A DNA stretch of 64,000 bases from Agapanthus africanus. Taxonomy: Eukaryota; Streptophyta; Magnoliopsida; Asparagales; Amaryllidaceae. The stretch is taken from NCBI GenBank assembly GCA_030015575.1, contig CM057349.1, positions 256,799,077-256,863,076 of the forward strand, read 5' to 3'. Below the pieces are notes generated by a model. The model did not search any database. It was given only the letters and a program-made list of their open reading frames with translations, and had not been told where the DNA came from. Shown piece by piece: positions 22,938-35,486 of this stretch. The translations under genes were made by a program, and so were the position numbers. Each line of letters begins with the position of its first letter. The stretch's first letter is position 1.

Positions 22938-24290
22938 TGGAGGCAGTGGCGGTTAGATAAGATTCGTCTCTCCCAGTGTTGGGGGTTAATGTCGCGCTGT
23001 GATTCGGAAAGCCATTACACAAAGTCCCTAGCCAGGGCAAGCGAGATTTACTGGTAGGTACTCCGGTAGTTTCTTAGGGTATTTTGGGCTACACTCCGAC
23101 ATGACTTTTTGCGCTATTAGGGGTCTGCCGTTTACCGCCCCCCTAAGCCCGATATGCGTTACTCTTAGACGAACAGACTGGACTGTACGGAGATTGTCAC
23201 AGATAGGCTCAATAGGAGTTCAGATGAGTTTTCTCATCGGCCTTCTTATCAACAGATACCTAGGTAGCCGTTACATGCAGCTAGTACAGCTGACGGCTTG
23301 TGTTTAAACCCACTACCAGCGTAGTGTCGAGTCTTTAGAGTCCCACACAGAGGGTTTCCCTGCTTCGGGCGAAACGATGTAGAGGTCGTATGGTTTTTCG
23401 ACAGTGTTCGAACATATACGTGTACTTATGCACGTATGATGTTTGGACGGATTATACTAGTGTGCTTTGGTTTAAGCCAGATCCTAGTATTAGATTATTA
23501 GATTAGTTTCGTCTTATTGTATTCATGTTCCTCGGAATACGGATACGGTATGTATATACGGTTGAGGGGAATTCTTATAATTCTCTCAAGATTTCTTCTA
23601 GAAGGAGACATCTCATTATGGTTTTTATTTTTTGATTAAAACAATTATGAGGTGGAGGAAATGAGGTGTTATTTATTAATAATTGAAACATGGCTACTTG
23701 GTGACTCATGGTTGACTTTTGAGGCAAAGTTTGACTTAGTTATTTTTGTGTGAGATATTTTTGTGTGAGATATTTTGTTTGTCTTATAGTCATAACAAGA
23801 GCCATATTCTAATATCATTATCACAAACACTTTCTCTTTCCTCAAGCTTTCTTCTTCTTCCTCTCAAATCCTAATTGTCTCATGTGTTGAGAATCCTAGG
23901 ATTAGTGAGACTATTCTATCCATAATCATGCTTTACTTTCTTTAGGCTACTTAGATTAGCAAACCAAGTATCCTAGTTACCTCATTTTAGAGGTAGAAGC
24001 TCAAGGTAGACACTCTCGGGTGGATCTTCTTTGACTCGAGGAAGCCGATGAGGAGGCGCGATCCATACACACTCCAAGGAGCTCACGAAGAGGAGAAGGA
24101 CAGCAAGAAGAAGAAGGACTAGTAGCTTGAGGTATAACTTTCTTACATTGTAGTGAAACATCATAGTTTGTATGTTAGTTAAGATTTAGTATGATCCTGG
24201 AGTTTAGTCGATATTACGAAGCATATAAAAATTGTTTTTTGCAAACTCTACCTTCCCGCGAACACGTGGGGTGCGTGACATCGAATTACA
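22938..24290 (+). repeat. C 5' LTR, 3' portion
   Basis: It aligns with about 15810-17316 of the A LTR but is clearly diverged: GATTCGTCTCTCCC near 22960, GTCTTTAGAGTCCCACACAG near 23331, and an end at GAATTACA followed by the primer site. Two TTGAC cores are near 23711-23745. A candidate donor GAG/GTATAAC is at 24132. No gene. Confidence 0.83.
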
Positions 24291-26326
24291 GTGGTATCAG
24301 AGCCTACTAAACCTTTAATAGCTAGTTAGTAAGTTATTAGAATTTCGATCGTCAGAAAAACATGAAAACAAAGCACCCGCACCCTCAAGTTTCAGAGCAA
24401 TGAAAATTCAATGTAGGGTATTATAAGAACACCCATGAAAAACGAGTCGGTGAATTGCCAATACGACCGTGGAAGCACGGCGGAACGGTGCGTTCCGCAG
24501 TGGTTCTGCGGTCGAGTTGGGGCCGATTCAACTCGTTCTTCTTCTGTTGTTCTAGTTTTGGGTGTATTGTTCTCTGGTATATTTAGTTTCTACCCAATAT
24601 GTTTTGTGTGCTGGTTTGCACTTGGGGTAGACACGGAAAATAGTTTTCGATCAAAATTCTAAGTTATTTGCTAATCGGGTTTTATCTGTGTTGTGATATA
24701 TGTGTTTGTAAACTTCAGCTAATTGCTATATGTCGGTTAGTTTTGGGTTGCACATATCTGTGATGATTGGTTTGTGTATATGAACATTATTGGATTGTCA
24801 TGGATGAATAGCCAGGGTTGTGAGATGAGAGTTTCTTTCATTCAAATGTAAATTGTAATTTGATGTAATATTTTTTTTGCGGGGAACATCCGTGTTGACG
24901 TTGTAGGCACCGTTGTATTATTTCATTTACTGTTTTTTGCTTCTAGGATAGACCCAAGGCGGGGTGCACAAACTACCGGGTTTTTTGAAGTGCCAAGTGG
25001 CCTACTCATTTTACTGAGGGAGGTTGCTTCACTTCGGGAATTTGGTGGGTAGTTTGCCACCCCCATAGGGGTCTAGGGTGGTGTTTGGCTATTCATCACG
25101 ACCGTGAAATCCGTCTTTCGTTACAGGCTTAAACGAAACGCGAAATTACTAGTATATCCAATATATTCATCTGTGATATGGAATGCCTATTATTGCGTGA
25201 GACGAATGGATATTATTATATATATTATATAATAGACGTTGCTTATGTTTTGCATCTATGCTAGTCCAGCCCTCAGCTCTGGCGTTAGTTAAGTAACCTA
25301 ACGGTGTAAGACGGGGCCCCGTGGCGAATACGGATGGCATAAGCGTACACTGTATTTTCGTTTCTTTCTGCAATGGTAGGTTAATTGATGTGACTGCATA
25401 TTAATCCAAAGCAAACAAACCAAAGCTGAATCGTTGGAACACTTTTAAAACCACTCGGTTTTTTCAAAAAAAAAAGCAAACTTTTAAATGCGGAGCATAA
25501 ACCACTCCTTTTAAAAGCTATCAGGTTCCTTCGATTATATCAAGTTCACTACGTTCACGGTTTCGCCAAAACCATTCGTAGCCCTCCGTCATTTCAGTTG
25601 GGTATTCAGTAGTATTCAAGTTATGTATTTTGACCTTCGCTAAGGCATAGTGATTGGTAGCTGCTGAATATTCATCTGTAGATAGATAGATGCGTTGGTT
25701 TGGGACAGTCGTACTACTATTTTGGCCTTCGTCAAGAGTATGTACGGGTGGGTTCAAATTAACCTGGACAATGACGGGTAGAACTTAACATGTGACTTAT
25801 GATATGTTGGCCTTCGTCAAGGTCATAAGAGCATGGGGCAAAAATCCACATAGGGAGTTTCTAAAGAAACTGAAACTTGCTAGTGTTGCATACCATTTGG
25901 AGTGTGATAATTTTGGTAAGATTCCTTCAACTTTATCACACAATGATATTTGGATCTCGATCTTACTGTGAGTATATGCTACTCCCCGGGAGATTTTTTC
26001 ACTAAACGATCAATGCTATAAACCAAGTAAGTGTCTAGAACGGTGCTAGCGGGGGCTACGCCTCCAGGAAAAAGAGGTTATTTAATTAAGTAACTTCGCG
26101 AAAGCGTCGTAAAACCTCCCTCGAAGTACCGACACTAGCCTGGCTGAAAGATTAAGCAAGAATTGTACGATGAGATTAATCCTGACTAATTCTTCTTTTA
26201 TGGTTTGTGGAAGGATTCGAGAAACAGTGGGAGCTATCCTGTTTAGATAAACTAAAAACCAATCTAAACTTGCAAGAGCATCATGCTAAAGTGTTTCTTC
26301 TTTCTCTCCTAATTGCAGCGACCAAG
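24291..26326 (+). other. C leader with primer site, hairpin, motif triad and acceptor
   Basis: The Met-tRNA primer site TGGTATCAGAGC is at 24292-24303. A hairpin region is at 24465-24513. The CCTTCGTCAAGG triad lies at 25634, 25726 and 25811. A pyrimidine tract and TTGCAG end at 26318, followed by the gag ATG at 26327. All are in the same order as in A. No gene. Confidence 0.78.
24465..24513. repeat. Hairpin in the C leader
   Basis: The inner stem GCGGAACG-GTG-CGTTCCGC is perfect. The outer arms GACCGTGGAAGCAC and GTGGTTCTGCGGTC pair partly. The position matches the A hairpin. Confidence 0.7.
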
Positions 26327-26492
26327 ATGACCGGCCTTAAATTACTTTTAGATAAAAACATATTGACAGGGCCAAACTATAAAGATTGGCTCAGGAATGC
26401 CCAGATGGCCATCATATATAACAAACTGGGCTATCTTCTTACTACTAAAGCCCTCGCTATCCCAGGTCCAGATTCCAGCGTCGCGGATAAGC
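26327..26492 (+). pseudogene. C gag start, ended by the D insertion
   Basis: It reads MTGLKLLLDKNILTGPNYKD-type text, nearly identical to the gag start of A. D begins at 26493. The continuation is not in the window. Confidence 0.85.
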
Positions 26493-27446
26493 TGTCACAA
26501 CCCAAATTTGGCACATGACCGGCACTTAGACCACGTAACGTCAACAGGCGTAACGCAATTTAAGTAAGTCGAAACCCAGCAATCTAAACCATTACAAGAA
26601 GGAAAAGATAGGAACATTTTAAAATCTCAAGTAAGACCTTAAAGCTTAAGTTTGTTTTCATAAAAATTTCGGCAGCACCTCCTTTGTAAAAGCTAGCCCT
26701 GAAATGGGTACAAACATAAGATATAAGTAAAGCATCTCCAAACGGGAGAAAATCTCGCCCAAAGGTGGAAACAACCACCACAACAGATATACGACGCCGT
26801 AGCAAAGAAATGAGAAAATCAACATAAATAAAGGCCGTCTCACACGAGCACGACAACCAGATTCATAAGAATATACAACATCGATCCTCACAACTCGTCT
26901 CTAAGTAAAAACATGAAGGTGGTAGATGGAGAGTACTAGATACAAAAGATATACAATGTACATCATCGGATAACCGCAACCTACCTATAGCAAAAGGCAT
27001 CACAGCCAACCGTAGCGGTATCCGCAAAAGTAAAGATAATAAGGCACCCTGCCGCGACTACTCTGAGGGTTCAACCTGCAAAACACTGTAGCACAACAGG
27101 AGTGGGTTGCTAACTCGTGAATAGAAAAATAAAATCATACTGTAATCGCAAGTTTGCACGAACAACAAAACTCTATCACATGTAATCTGACAGCATAAGT
27201 ATAGCAATATGATTATGCAATAATTATGATCAAGGTATACTACCAGGGTACTATATCTACTTGAATCAAATAAATATCAAATAAATCCTGAGTGTGGGAT
27301 AAATAATAAATCTCATGCACAAATCATCAGCATGGAAAAACCTGGTGTCTATCAACGACACATCAAAATCATGGAACCTGAGTGTCCAACATCGACACTC
27401 GAAATATCATGAAAACCCGTGTCTAGCATCGACACGTAAATACTCA
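26493..27446 (-). repeat. D 3' LTR, outer part (left of F)
   Basis: It starts TGTCACAACCC on the plus strand, the complement of the LTR end, and is nearly collinear with 56975-57910. Three GTGTC dyads at 27345, 27382 and 27419 are spaced 37 bp. It ends with the F target repeat ACTCA (27442-27446). Confidence 0.88.
27345..27435 (-). repeat. 37-bp phased GTGTC-N7-GACAC dyads in the D 3' LTR
   Basis: Copies begin at 27345, 27382 and 27419, each 17 bp long and exactly 37 bp apart. The partner LTR has 57813, 57850 and 57887 with the same spacing, plus 57973. Further copies lie at 38043 and 38097. Confidence 0.82.
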
Positions 27447-28385
27447 TGTAACATTTCAGGAAAATAAAATATTATTTTTGGGAATTTTATAATTAAATGA
27501 TAAATATTATGAATATTTTGATAATGCGGTAATTATATACCGATAAATTGGAAAATATTGGAAAAATCAAATTAAATGGTGATTTTGAGGGATTTATGTG
27601 ATTTATGCAAATTACAATTTTTTATAATTAATTCTATTTTATTTTAATGCTAATTGCGATTAAATATCACTAATCGTGTATTAAGCCGAATTTGTGCACA
27701 TGACATGCACCATGTCATATTCCACATTGCTACATTTTCTATCATGGCTTTTCTTTTCTATTTTCCATGCATGGCTTTGTTTTTAATTTGGTTTACAAAA
27801 GAAAAGAAAAGAAACGAAAAGGAAAAGAAAAAAAAGGATAAGAATAAACAATATGGTATGGGCATGAGAGAGAGAGAGGGGGTGAGGGGTCAACCATAGT
27901 CTTGGCTCATTATCCCCTTCATTATTTCCTTCATCTTTTCCTCTCCTCCCTCAACAATGGCTGCCCTCTCCTCCATCCCCCTCTACCTCATCACAACAAC
28001 ACCAAAAACAACTCCAAACATCATCCCCCTTTCACAAAAAACATGCACAAGCTCACTATAAGTACTTTGGACCAAGAAAGCAAGGATTTTGGAGACTTGG
28101 GGCAACTCAAGAAAATTCTTGAGTTGCCAAATGAGGTATTTTCTTCACCATTAGTATAGTTTTACATTCACTTTAGTGTCCATGCATGTTTATAAGTGTT
28201 TTAGGATGGTTTAGTGAACTTAGAAAATTCTAGAAGAGGTTTTGATGGATTCTTGAGTTGTGATAGTGCTATTGAAATTTAGTGGTGACCTTAAACCCCC
28301 CATAGTGTCTAGAACCCAGACCAAACCTTAACTGAAACGTGAAAACCTAAATCTGAAACTTTTCATGTCGGTTTTGTGATTAAAT

Positions 28386-30519
28386 TATTAGTTATATGTA
28401 TGCTGTAGAGGTCATTACTGTACATGCGATGGATATTGTAGTGGATGCTTGGACATATATAGGAAGGACTTTCTTGCTCGACATGATAGTATGCTATCTG
28501 GATGCACTTTATCTTAACATGTAAACAAATACTGTTTTGTGATCAAATGTTGATAAAGCCCATAGGATGAGTACTTGACTACCAAGACTATGATGTAGAT
28601 CATACTAGTGGGGACTGGGTGGTCGATAAATACATCCTTCAAATGTTCCTAGTCCTGCGAGTATCGAGACAGGGCATCGATACTCCAGAGTAGACTAGCG
28701 TATGTGCTTCTTGACTCATATGATGGACGATGGATGATCCTATATCCATTGGTGTTTGACATCAAAGAAGGTATACGGGTGCTCAGTGGAGACTGGGAAC
28801 ACTGGACGGACTCGCCGAGAACTGCTAGATGGTATTATACCTATCGTCGGATAGCAGTTCTCTGGTGACACTGGTACAGGTTAGTCTGTAGACCCGAGAT
28901 CATCATAGAGTCTTGTGTGATTCCTACTGTGCTTTGATTTCCACCATACCACGATCAAGAGATCGTGCAAAACGGTGGATTTTGGGTACAGTCCCGAATC
29001 ACATGGAGGCAATGAGCGATAGGAGGGGTTTCGTCTCTCCCGGTATTGGGGGTTGATGTTGCGCAGTGCTCGATTGGCTATAACAGGAAATTCCTGGTCA
29101 GGGTTGCTGAGATTTATTGGTAAGTGTTACCAGTAGTTTCTCGAATCGTTATGGACCTTGCATCGGCATGACTTATCGGGCTATTGGGGTCTGACGTTAA
29201 ACCACCCTACAGGCTGTGATATGCGGCATATCATACGAAGAGACCGGACCGTACGGTAGTGTTACTGATTGGACTCGTAGGAGTTATAGCAGGCTTGTTT
29301 GTTGATCTTCTGATCGCTCAATACCCGGGTGGCCGTTACGTTTAGCAGTCCGCTTGCGGCTTGTGGGTGTTTGATATGATCATCACCTATTGCCGGCGTA
29401 TTGACGAGTCTTTAGAGTCCTACATAGAGGTTTCCTAGTTCATGCGAAACGGAGTAGGAGTGCATATGTGATATGTGCGGGACCAAGATTAATGCGAGTA
29501 TGTGATACCGCATTCTAATCTCGTGATTTGTGATATCGGTCGGTTATATGTATTATAGCCGGATTATTAAATCAAGAGTTGATTTAATAATTTAATTTAT
29601 AATTATATATTTGATATATTATATTACATTAACTAATATTTAGCTCACTAATGATTTCTTTTCTCACTTGATGTACACATTGTATATATATGTGATATGT
29701 ATATTTGTGTACATATATTGTGTCATCTTTGATGATACATACAAGATGGGTGTATAAGACTTATACCATGCTAGGGTTAAATTAGGGTTTTGATTATTTC
29801 TTAAGTTATTACAAAAGAGCAAAAGACTTGGTCAAAGTTTTAAGCATGGAGAAGCTTGTAGAACTTTGACAAAGTCCACTCTTTTGTCATTCCTTAGGAT
29901 ATTTTACTTGACCCAATCCTTAACCATAGCCATGAGTTAATTCTCTACATGAGTTAAGCATGATAGCTTTAACTCACCCATGGGTGCAATAATTCATTTG
30001 GATGAATTATTCATGAGTTCTTCTTCTTCTTCATCAAGCTCCAAGAAAAGCTCTCTAGCTTCAATGGAGGTATGAAATAAAATGTGAGAAAATGATTTCT
30101 AAAGTAAGCAAACTTCCTACTTCATCATCCTCTACCACTTGCCATTTAGTATAGTGTGTTTGCTTCACTAATCTGCACAATTAGTGAAGAGATAGCATGA
30201 GCCGGTGTCTCCTCGACGTAGATCATTTTCGGCCTCGAAGACTTCGAAGCAAGCTTGTTCGTTTCTTCATGGGAGCCATTCTACAGTCCGGGGATCGTGA
30301 TCGCAGCGAAGGGACTACTACACGGAGCTATTGAAGTGAAGGACCGGTCTACAAAGGTTGTATTCCTTGTTCACTTAGATGTAAAGGGTTTACATATTAT
30401 GTTTAACCCTAAGTCTCTAGTTAAGATCTTGGTTAGAGCTTGTTTAGCACCCAAAAATTTTTAAAGTAGCATGATTGATGCTTGCCAAAACCTTGCTAAG
30501 GTGCTAAGCTAACCCCACA
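28386..30519 (+). repeat. 5' LTR of G
   Basis: About 2134 bp, ending CTAACCCCACA before the primer site. Internal landmarks match the A LTR in order: AGACAGGGCATCGATACTCC near 28669, GTTTCGTCTCTCCCGGTATT near 29027 and GAGTCTTTAGAGTCC near 29405. A perfect 10-bp stem AATAATTCAT-TTGG-ATGAATTATT lies at 29988-30011. No gene; a 69-codon frame at 30255-30464 is LTR text. Confidence 0.82.
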
Positions 30520-30719
30520 GTGGTATAAGAGCCAAGCTAGAGCATTAGGCGTTATGTAGGCGAAGTTTAAAGTCCGATCGAACTCCGAAACCCCGATATA
30601 TCCCACTTTCTGGAAAAAATTTCAAAAGTTGAAAATTTTCATTTTAAACATACTCAGAAAATCATGCAGGGAATTCTAAGGATTACTGTGAAGTACGAAG
30701 TCATGACTTACTCAAGAGA

Positions 30720-30764
30720 CCGCTGAACCGCGGCCAAACCATGCGTTTGGCGGCGGTTCCGCGG
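30720..30764. repeat. GC-rich hairpin in the G leader
   Basis: CCGCTGAACCGCGGCCAAAC (30720-30739) pairs with GTTTGGCGGCGGTTCCGCGG (30745-30764) around a 5-nt loop, with two mismatches in 20 bp. Same core as in S1, H and A. Confidence 0.85.
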
Positions 30765-32150
30765 CCAACTTTAGGAGTTAGGGGCTAATACTTCAGGGGT
30801 TTATTCTTGGGTACTTTTTCATGCTTCTGGGAATTTTTAATTCTACTCAAGTGTTGAGTTTTCTGGGAAATATTGGGAACTCGTTGATTCGATCGGAATG
30901 TTTAACTTCGTTTAAGTTTTTCGGGGTAATTTAGAACGTGTTAAAAGGTTCGAACGGATATCAATAACTCACTTTTTTCCCCTGTCGGAAAACTTTCAAG
31001 TGTTGGATTTTCCTGAGTTTAAAACTTTTAGAAAATCATGCAAGCGAATATGTGGACCCTCTAGATTAACGTAACCTTAACTCGATTATGTGACCGTCAA
31101 AACCGCCACTGAACCATATGATTTGTAGTAGTTTAGCGTTGCCACATGTGAGGCGTTGGTTTGACCCTTCTACGGCTGGTTCATAGCGGCTGTGACATGT
31201 TCTGGAACTTTTTGAACTCCGCTCAGGTGTTGAGCTATTTGGGAAATCTTAGGTGTTTGTTTATTCGATCGGAAAGTTTAACATTGTCTATTTATCTGGA
31301 ATGTGATACAATATGTGGAATTCATATTGTTAGGCATGAAATGCGAAGTATGTGATATTTCAGATTTAAGATGTCTAAAGTGATTGTGGATTCCAAATGT
31401 TATAGTTTTTCACTTTCTTTTCGGTGACCGTAAGTGTAACATGTGGTGTATCACCGGTTTCGGTGCTATATGTCAACGGCAACTGGGATACGCATATTTA
31501 CTTATGTTGATGATATGTGATGTTTATGTGTTGCTGTGATATGTTATATTGGATCGTTGTGTATTGAATAGCCGGGGGTTTTATGTGAGATGAGAGTTTT
31601 CTTTTTCATTCATGTAAAATTCATTTGAATGTAATATTCTTTTATTGGGGCACTTCCGGGTTGAGGATGATGTCACCATTGTATATTATTTACTTTTCCG
31701 CATTAGGAAAGACCCAAGACGGAGAGCACAAGTAACCGGGTTCTAGGGTCCAGTGGGAGGCCATCTCGAGGAGTCGAGACCGGGTCTCCTAACCCTAGAA
31801 TTGGCAGGGTTACTTGCCGCTCTCGTAGGGGTCTAGGGATGTGGGTTTGGCTATTCATCGCGACTGTGGAATCCGTATTTTATATAGGCACAAAATAAAA
31901 CACAGATGTCCTAGTATATCCAATATTTCATATGTTGACTTCTGCTGCAATGTTCTGTGATGAGATCATATTACTGCCAGAGACGAATGCTTATACTATA
32001 TATATATGATATATAAATATTATTTCTTTCGTTTCTTCTGTGATGCTTGGGAAGCATAAATAAATGGGACTTCATTAATGAGATTAATGAAAAATAAAAG
32101 AAACCTAAAGATGTTGTAGAAACTTGTTTAAAAACTGGTAGCTCTAGTTC

Positions 32151-32402
32151 TTGCTTTGCATAGCGGTATTCCTTGTAGAATATCCAGCACCTTATTCGAT
32201 AAGGAAAGAGCCGAGATCCCTTCACTGGGAGTGACCTCTTTAGCGAAACTAGTAGATACTACAACTCACTCGGTTTGTCTTTTGATTGCTTTTATAGTTT
32301 TTGCTCTGCATAGTAGTATTTGTGAAATATCTTGCACCTTATTTGATGAGGAAAGAGCCGAGATACCTTCACCGGGAGTGACCTCTTTAGCGAAACTAGT
32401 AA
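32151..32402 (+). repeat. Imperfect tandem duplication in the G leader
   Basis: Two copies with a 150-bp period share TTGCTTTGCATAG, GGAAAGAGCCGAGAT and GTGACCTCTTTAGCGAAACT. The first spans about 32151-32272, the second 32301-32402. Not seen in A or C. Confidence 0.8.
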
Positions 32403-33186
32403 AAGCCTCAAAAACACTCCTTTTATAAAATTCACTCGATTCTACAACGATATCAAGTTCATTACGCAAAGGGTTTTCTTCAAAACCTGTCGTAGCCCTC
32501 CGTCATTTCAGATAAGTATTTCATAGTATTCGTGCTACGTTTATTGGCTTTCGTCAAGGCGTAGTGTGCGGTAGCTATTTATGCTTATCTGCATAAGCAT
32601 ATGATGCGATTGAGTTAGGGTAGTCGTGCGACTTTGTTGGCTTTCATCAAGGGTCATGCGGGTGGGTTTAATTCAATCAGGAAATGTACGGGTTGAACTT
32701 GACTAGTAGCCTATGGTTTGTTGGCTTTCGTCAAGGTCATAGGATGCTAGGGGTAAAATATTTTCGGGAATTTCAAGTGTTGAAATTTTCAATGAGATTA
32801 AAAACCTCCTATGAGATAGTTGGATCCCGATACCCGCTGCGAGTATGAGTTACTCCTGGGAGAGTTTTACACATTACAATTAGCCGATCAAGTAAGTGTT
32901 TAGAAAGGTGTTAACGGGGTTACGCCCCTGGAAAAACGAGGTTTATTTTAATTAGGTCCGTGCGAAAGCACGGGGAACCTCCCTCAAAGTACCGACACTA
33001 GCCTGGCTAAAAGATTGGCGAATTTGTAGGGTGTAATTAATCCCGGCTAGTCTTACCTTTTAAGGTTTGAAGGTAGATTTGGCTAAAACAGTGGGAGCGA
33101 TCCTGATTAGATAAAATGATAGCCAAATCTAATCTTGCAAAAGCACACGCAGAGTGTTTTCTTCTCTCTCTCTCCAAGTTGCAAAC

Positions 33187-33996
33187 ATGTCATGCCTTAA
33201 TCAAAATAATAATATGGATGTATTGACCGAACCTGCTTATTATACTGTGCTAGGGAACGTTGGTTCCGTTTTTTCTAATAATTGTTATAAGACTGAACAT
33301 GAAATAGGGGAATATCCGGAATCCCATGCCACCCAATTCGAAGAAAGTGCATGTTAATGTATATTCTTCAGGTGTCTTTATTACCAAGAACTGTTTCTCA
33401 GTGTCATCTACGTCCTGGGTATGTGATACCAGATCAGGATCCCATGTATGTAATATGTTATATGGGCTACGATAGGTAGAGAACTGAGAATGGGTGATAT
33501 GTCTCTAAGTGTTAGAGAATGGTGCAAGTGTTGCAGCCAAGTCTGTTGGCAGATATCACCTTGTATTTGATACTTTGATTCTGAACAAATGTTATTACAT
33601 ACCGAACTTGATATACAACATTACATCATGTTCTTTACTGAGTTAAAGAAGGATATAATTCTGTATTGGAGAATAATGTTGTGAACATTTTCCTTAATCA
33701 AGAGTTGATTCGATCAGGCACGTTATATAATAGCATATATGTTCTAAATCAAACCACGGTTCAAAGTATATAGAACACAGACAAGAGGAGCAGTTCAGGA
33801 ATGAACGAATCCTTCTTGACGCATTGTAGACTAGGTCATATCAATGCGACACGACCAGCTAAGTTACATAAGGATGAATATGAGAATCTATTCGAATTTT
33901 CATCTTATGCTAGTTGCTAGTCTTGTCTCAAAGATAAAAATGACCAATACTCCGTTTACTGGAAACAAAGAAAGAGTTATTGAACTCTTGGGACAG
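33187..33996 (+). pseudogene. G coding relic (gag, protease and pre-integrase traces)
   Basis: Compared with A, nucleotide similarity is recognisable to the protease neighbourhood (TCCTGGGTATGTGATACC near 33413) and the pre-integrase zinc region (CATTGTAGACTAGGTCATAT near 33822, GTCTTGTCTCAAAG near 33921). It then passes into LTR sequence at about 33997. Heavily broken. No product is expected. Confidence 0.75.
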
Positions 33997-34536
33997 ATGG
34001 GTGCAATAATTCATTTGGATGAATTATTCATGAGTTCTTCTTCTTCTTCATCAAGCTCTATGAAAACCTTTCTAGCTTCAATGGAGGTATGAGATAAAAT
34101 GTAAGAAAATGATTTTTAAAGTGAGCAAACTTCCTACTTCATCATCCTCTACCACTTGCCATTTAGTAGAGTGTGTTTGCTTCACTAATCTACAAAATTA
34201 GTGAAGAGATAGCATGAGCTAGTGTCTCCTCGACGTAGATCATCTTCGGCCTCGAAGACTTCGAAGCAAGCTTGTTCGTTTCTTCATGGGAGCCATTCTA
34301 GAGTCTAGGGATCGTGATCGCAGCGAAAGGACTACTACACGGAGCTATTGAAGTGAAAGACCGGTCTACAAAGGTTGTATTCCTTGTTCACTTAGATGTA
34401 AAGGGTTTACATATTATGTTTAACCCTAAGTCTCTAGTTAAGATCTTGGTTAGAGTTTGTTTAGCACCCTAAAATTTTTAAAGTAGCATGATTGATGCTT
34501 GCCAAAACCTTGCTAAGGTGCTAAGCTAGCCCCACA
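33997..34536 (+). repeat. 3' LTR piece of G
   Basis: About 540 bp nearly identical to 29980-30519, including the AATAATTCAT stem at 34005-34028, and ending CTAGCCCCACA. High similarity to the 5' copy suggests a fairly recent origin. Confidence 0.85.
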
Positions 34537-35184
34537 GAAATTGAGGCCTACAGGGAATCTGCTGTAACCTAGGATGATTACGAGAAAAGCAAACAACACC
34601 ACAAGCCTAGATGGACCACTACGATGCCACCCTACTAATACGAACTCAATCCATGCATTAAAAACCGAGGAGGCCGGAATTTGAGGGCATGTGGCCGGCC
34701 AAGTTGTGGGGGTTAGGGTCCAGGTTGCTTCTGTAGCTCACATACCTCCTATATAGCATCCCAGTATTGTTTGTGCACCTTGTTTTCACCTGAACTAAAA
34801 TCTGGGACCATTTTCATGAGTTGCTGCCATGTATTTCTTGATGTTCATGACTTAAAGTTTGGATATTTGTGTTTTGTATCGGTCACTTGACGTTTGTATG
34901 TCTATATCGAGTGTTATTTGGTTGATTTGCGAGAGTAGACCATATGTTTTTACCTATGTGAGATCCGTGTGTCATTTTGGTTTTCGTGCGCGATTACGGT
35001 TTACGATACTTTGTGTGTATATATGTAGGTACCCTCGAGCGGACTTCGAACAACAAGGACGAGTGTGGCGTCATCAACTTCAACAAATAAGGATCAAGGT
35101 GAGTAGATATATATCTACGGGGGAAGTCGGGTGGATGGCGTATAGCACCCCCGCAGTTTCGTAGTATAGAACGCGAATGCGTTA

Positions 35185-35186
<2 letters not shown>

Positions 35187-35231
<45 letters not shown>
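35187..35231. repeat. (AT)n microsatellite in F
   Basis: About 22 uninterrupted AT units. A clean run this long suggests slippage or an assembly uncertainty. Confidence 0.95.
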
Positions 35232-35232
<1 letters not shown>

Positions 35233-35357
35233 TTATGTGTTATGAGATGTGTATACTTAGTAAGAAATGTTAGGTGACTTTAGGATAATTTTAGCATACT
35301 TGTAGGAAAACGCATTTAGTTAGTTTCTTAGTCGCAAACCCTAGAGTAGTGATTTGC

Positions 35358-35486
35358 ATACACGCACACACACGCATACATTTTATTTCTTGTACGTATA
35401 TGGGGATATGTATACACACACACACACATAGGTATAGGACTATGTGTGTGTATGTGTGTATACACACACACACACATATATGTATA
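35358..35486. repeat. CA/TG-rich microsatellite cluster in F
   Basis: Short CA and TG runs alternate (ACACACACACAC near 35414 and 35463, TGTGTGTGTATGTGTG near 35443), allowing foldback pairing. A 153-codon minus-strand frame across this area is low-complexity and not a gene. Confidence 0.85.

Larger units (their letters stand above)
22938..26492 (+). mobile_element. Element C: Angela-type Ty1/copia, the outermost visible layer
   Basis: Seen parts are the 3' portion of a 5' LTR (22938-24290), a primer site (24292-24303), a leader collinear with that of A, and the start of gag. The LTR opens mid-sequence with TGGAGGCAGTGGCGG, matching an internal point of the A LTR near 15810, so B is inserted in this LTR. 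Gag text stops at 26492 where the end of gypsy D begins. The rest of C should lie beyond both window edges. It is older than every other element here by nesting. A fossil. Confidence 0.85.
30520..33186 (+). other. G leader: primer site, hairpin, tandem duplication, motif triad
   Basis: The primer site TGGTATAAGAGC is at 30521-30532. A GC-rich hairpin is at 30720-30764. A tandem duplication has a period of 150 bp (32151 and 32301). The triad CTTTCGTCAAGG lies at 32548, 32641 and 32725. A pyrimidine tract at 33161-33176 precedes ATG at 33187. Order matches the leaders of A and C. No gene. Confidence 0.75.
28386..34536 (+). mobile_element. Element G: Angela-related Ty1/copia inserted in F
   Basis: Parts are a 5' LTR (28386-30519), a primer site (30521-30532), a long leader, relics of gag, protease and pre-integrase, and a piece of 3' LTR (33997-34536). 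The LTR start reads TATGTATGCTGTAGAGGTC with CATTACTG following, recognisably like the A LTR start. Flanks TAAAT (28381-28385) and GAAAT (34537-34541) may be a worn target repeat. Coding parts are badly broken and much of pol is not seen. G is more diverged from A than C is. Confidence 0.82.

Noticed and set aside
23982-24164. Minus-strand 60-codon frame with a leucine-rich stretch in the C LTR
   Set aside because: It lies in conserved LTR sequence with no matching frame in A, and the apparent membrane stretch is an artefact of a GA-rich tract.
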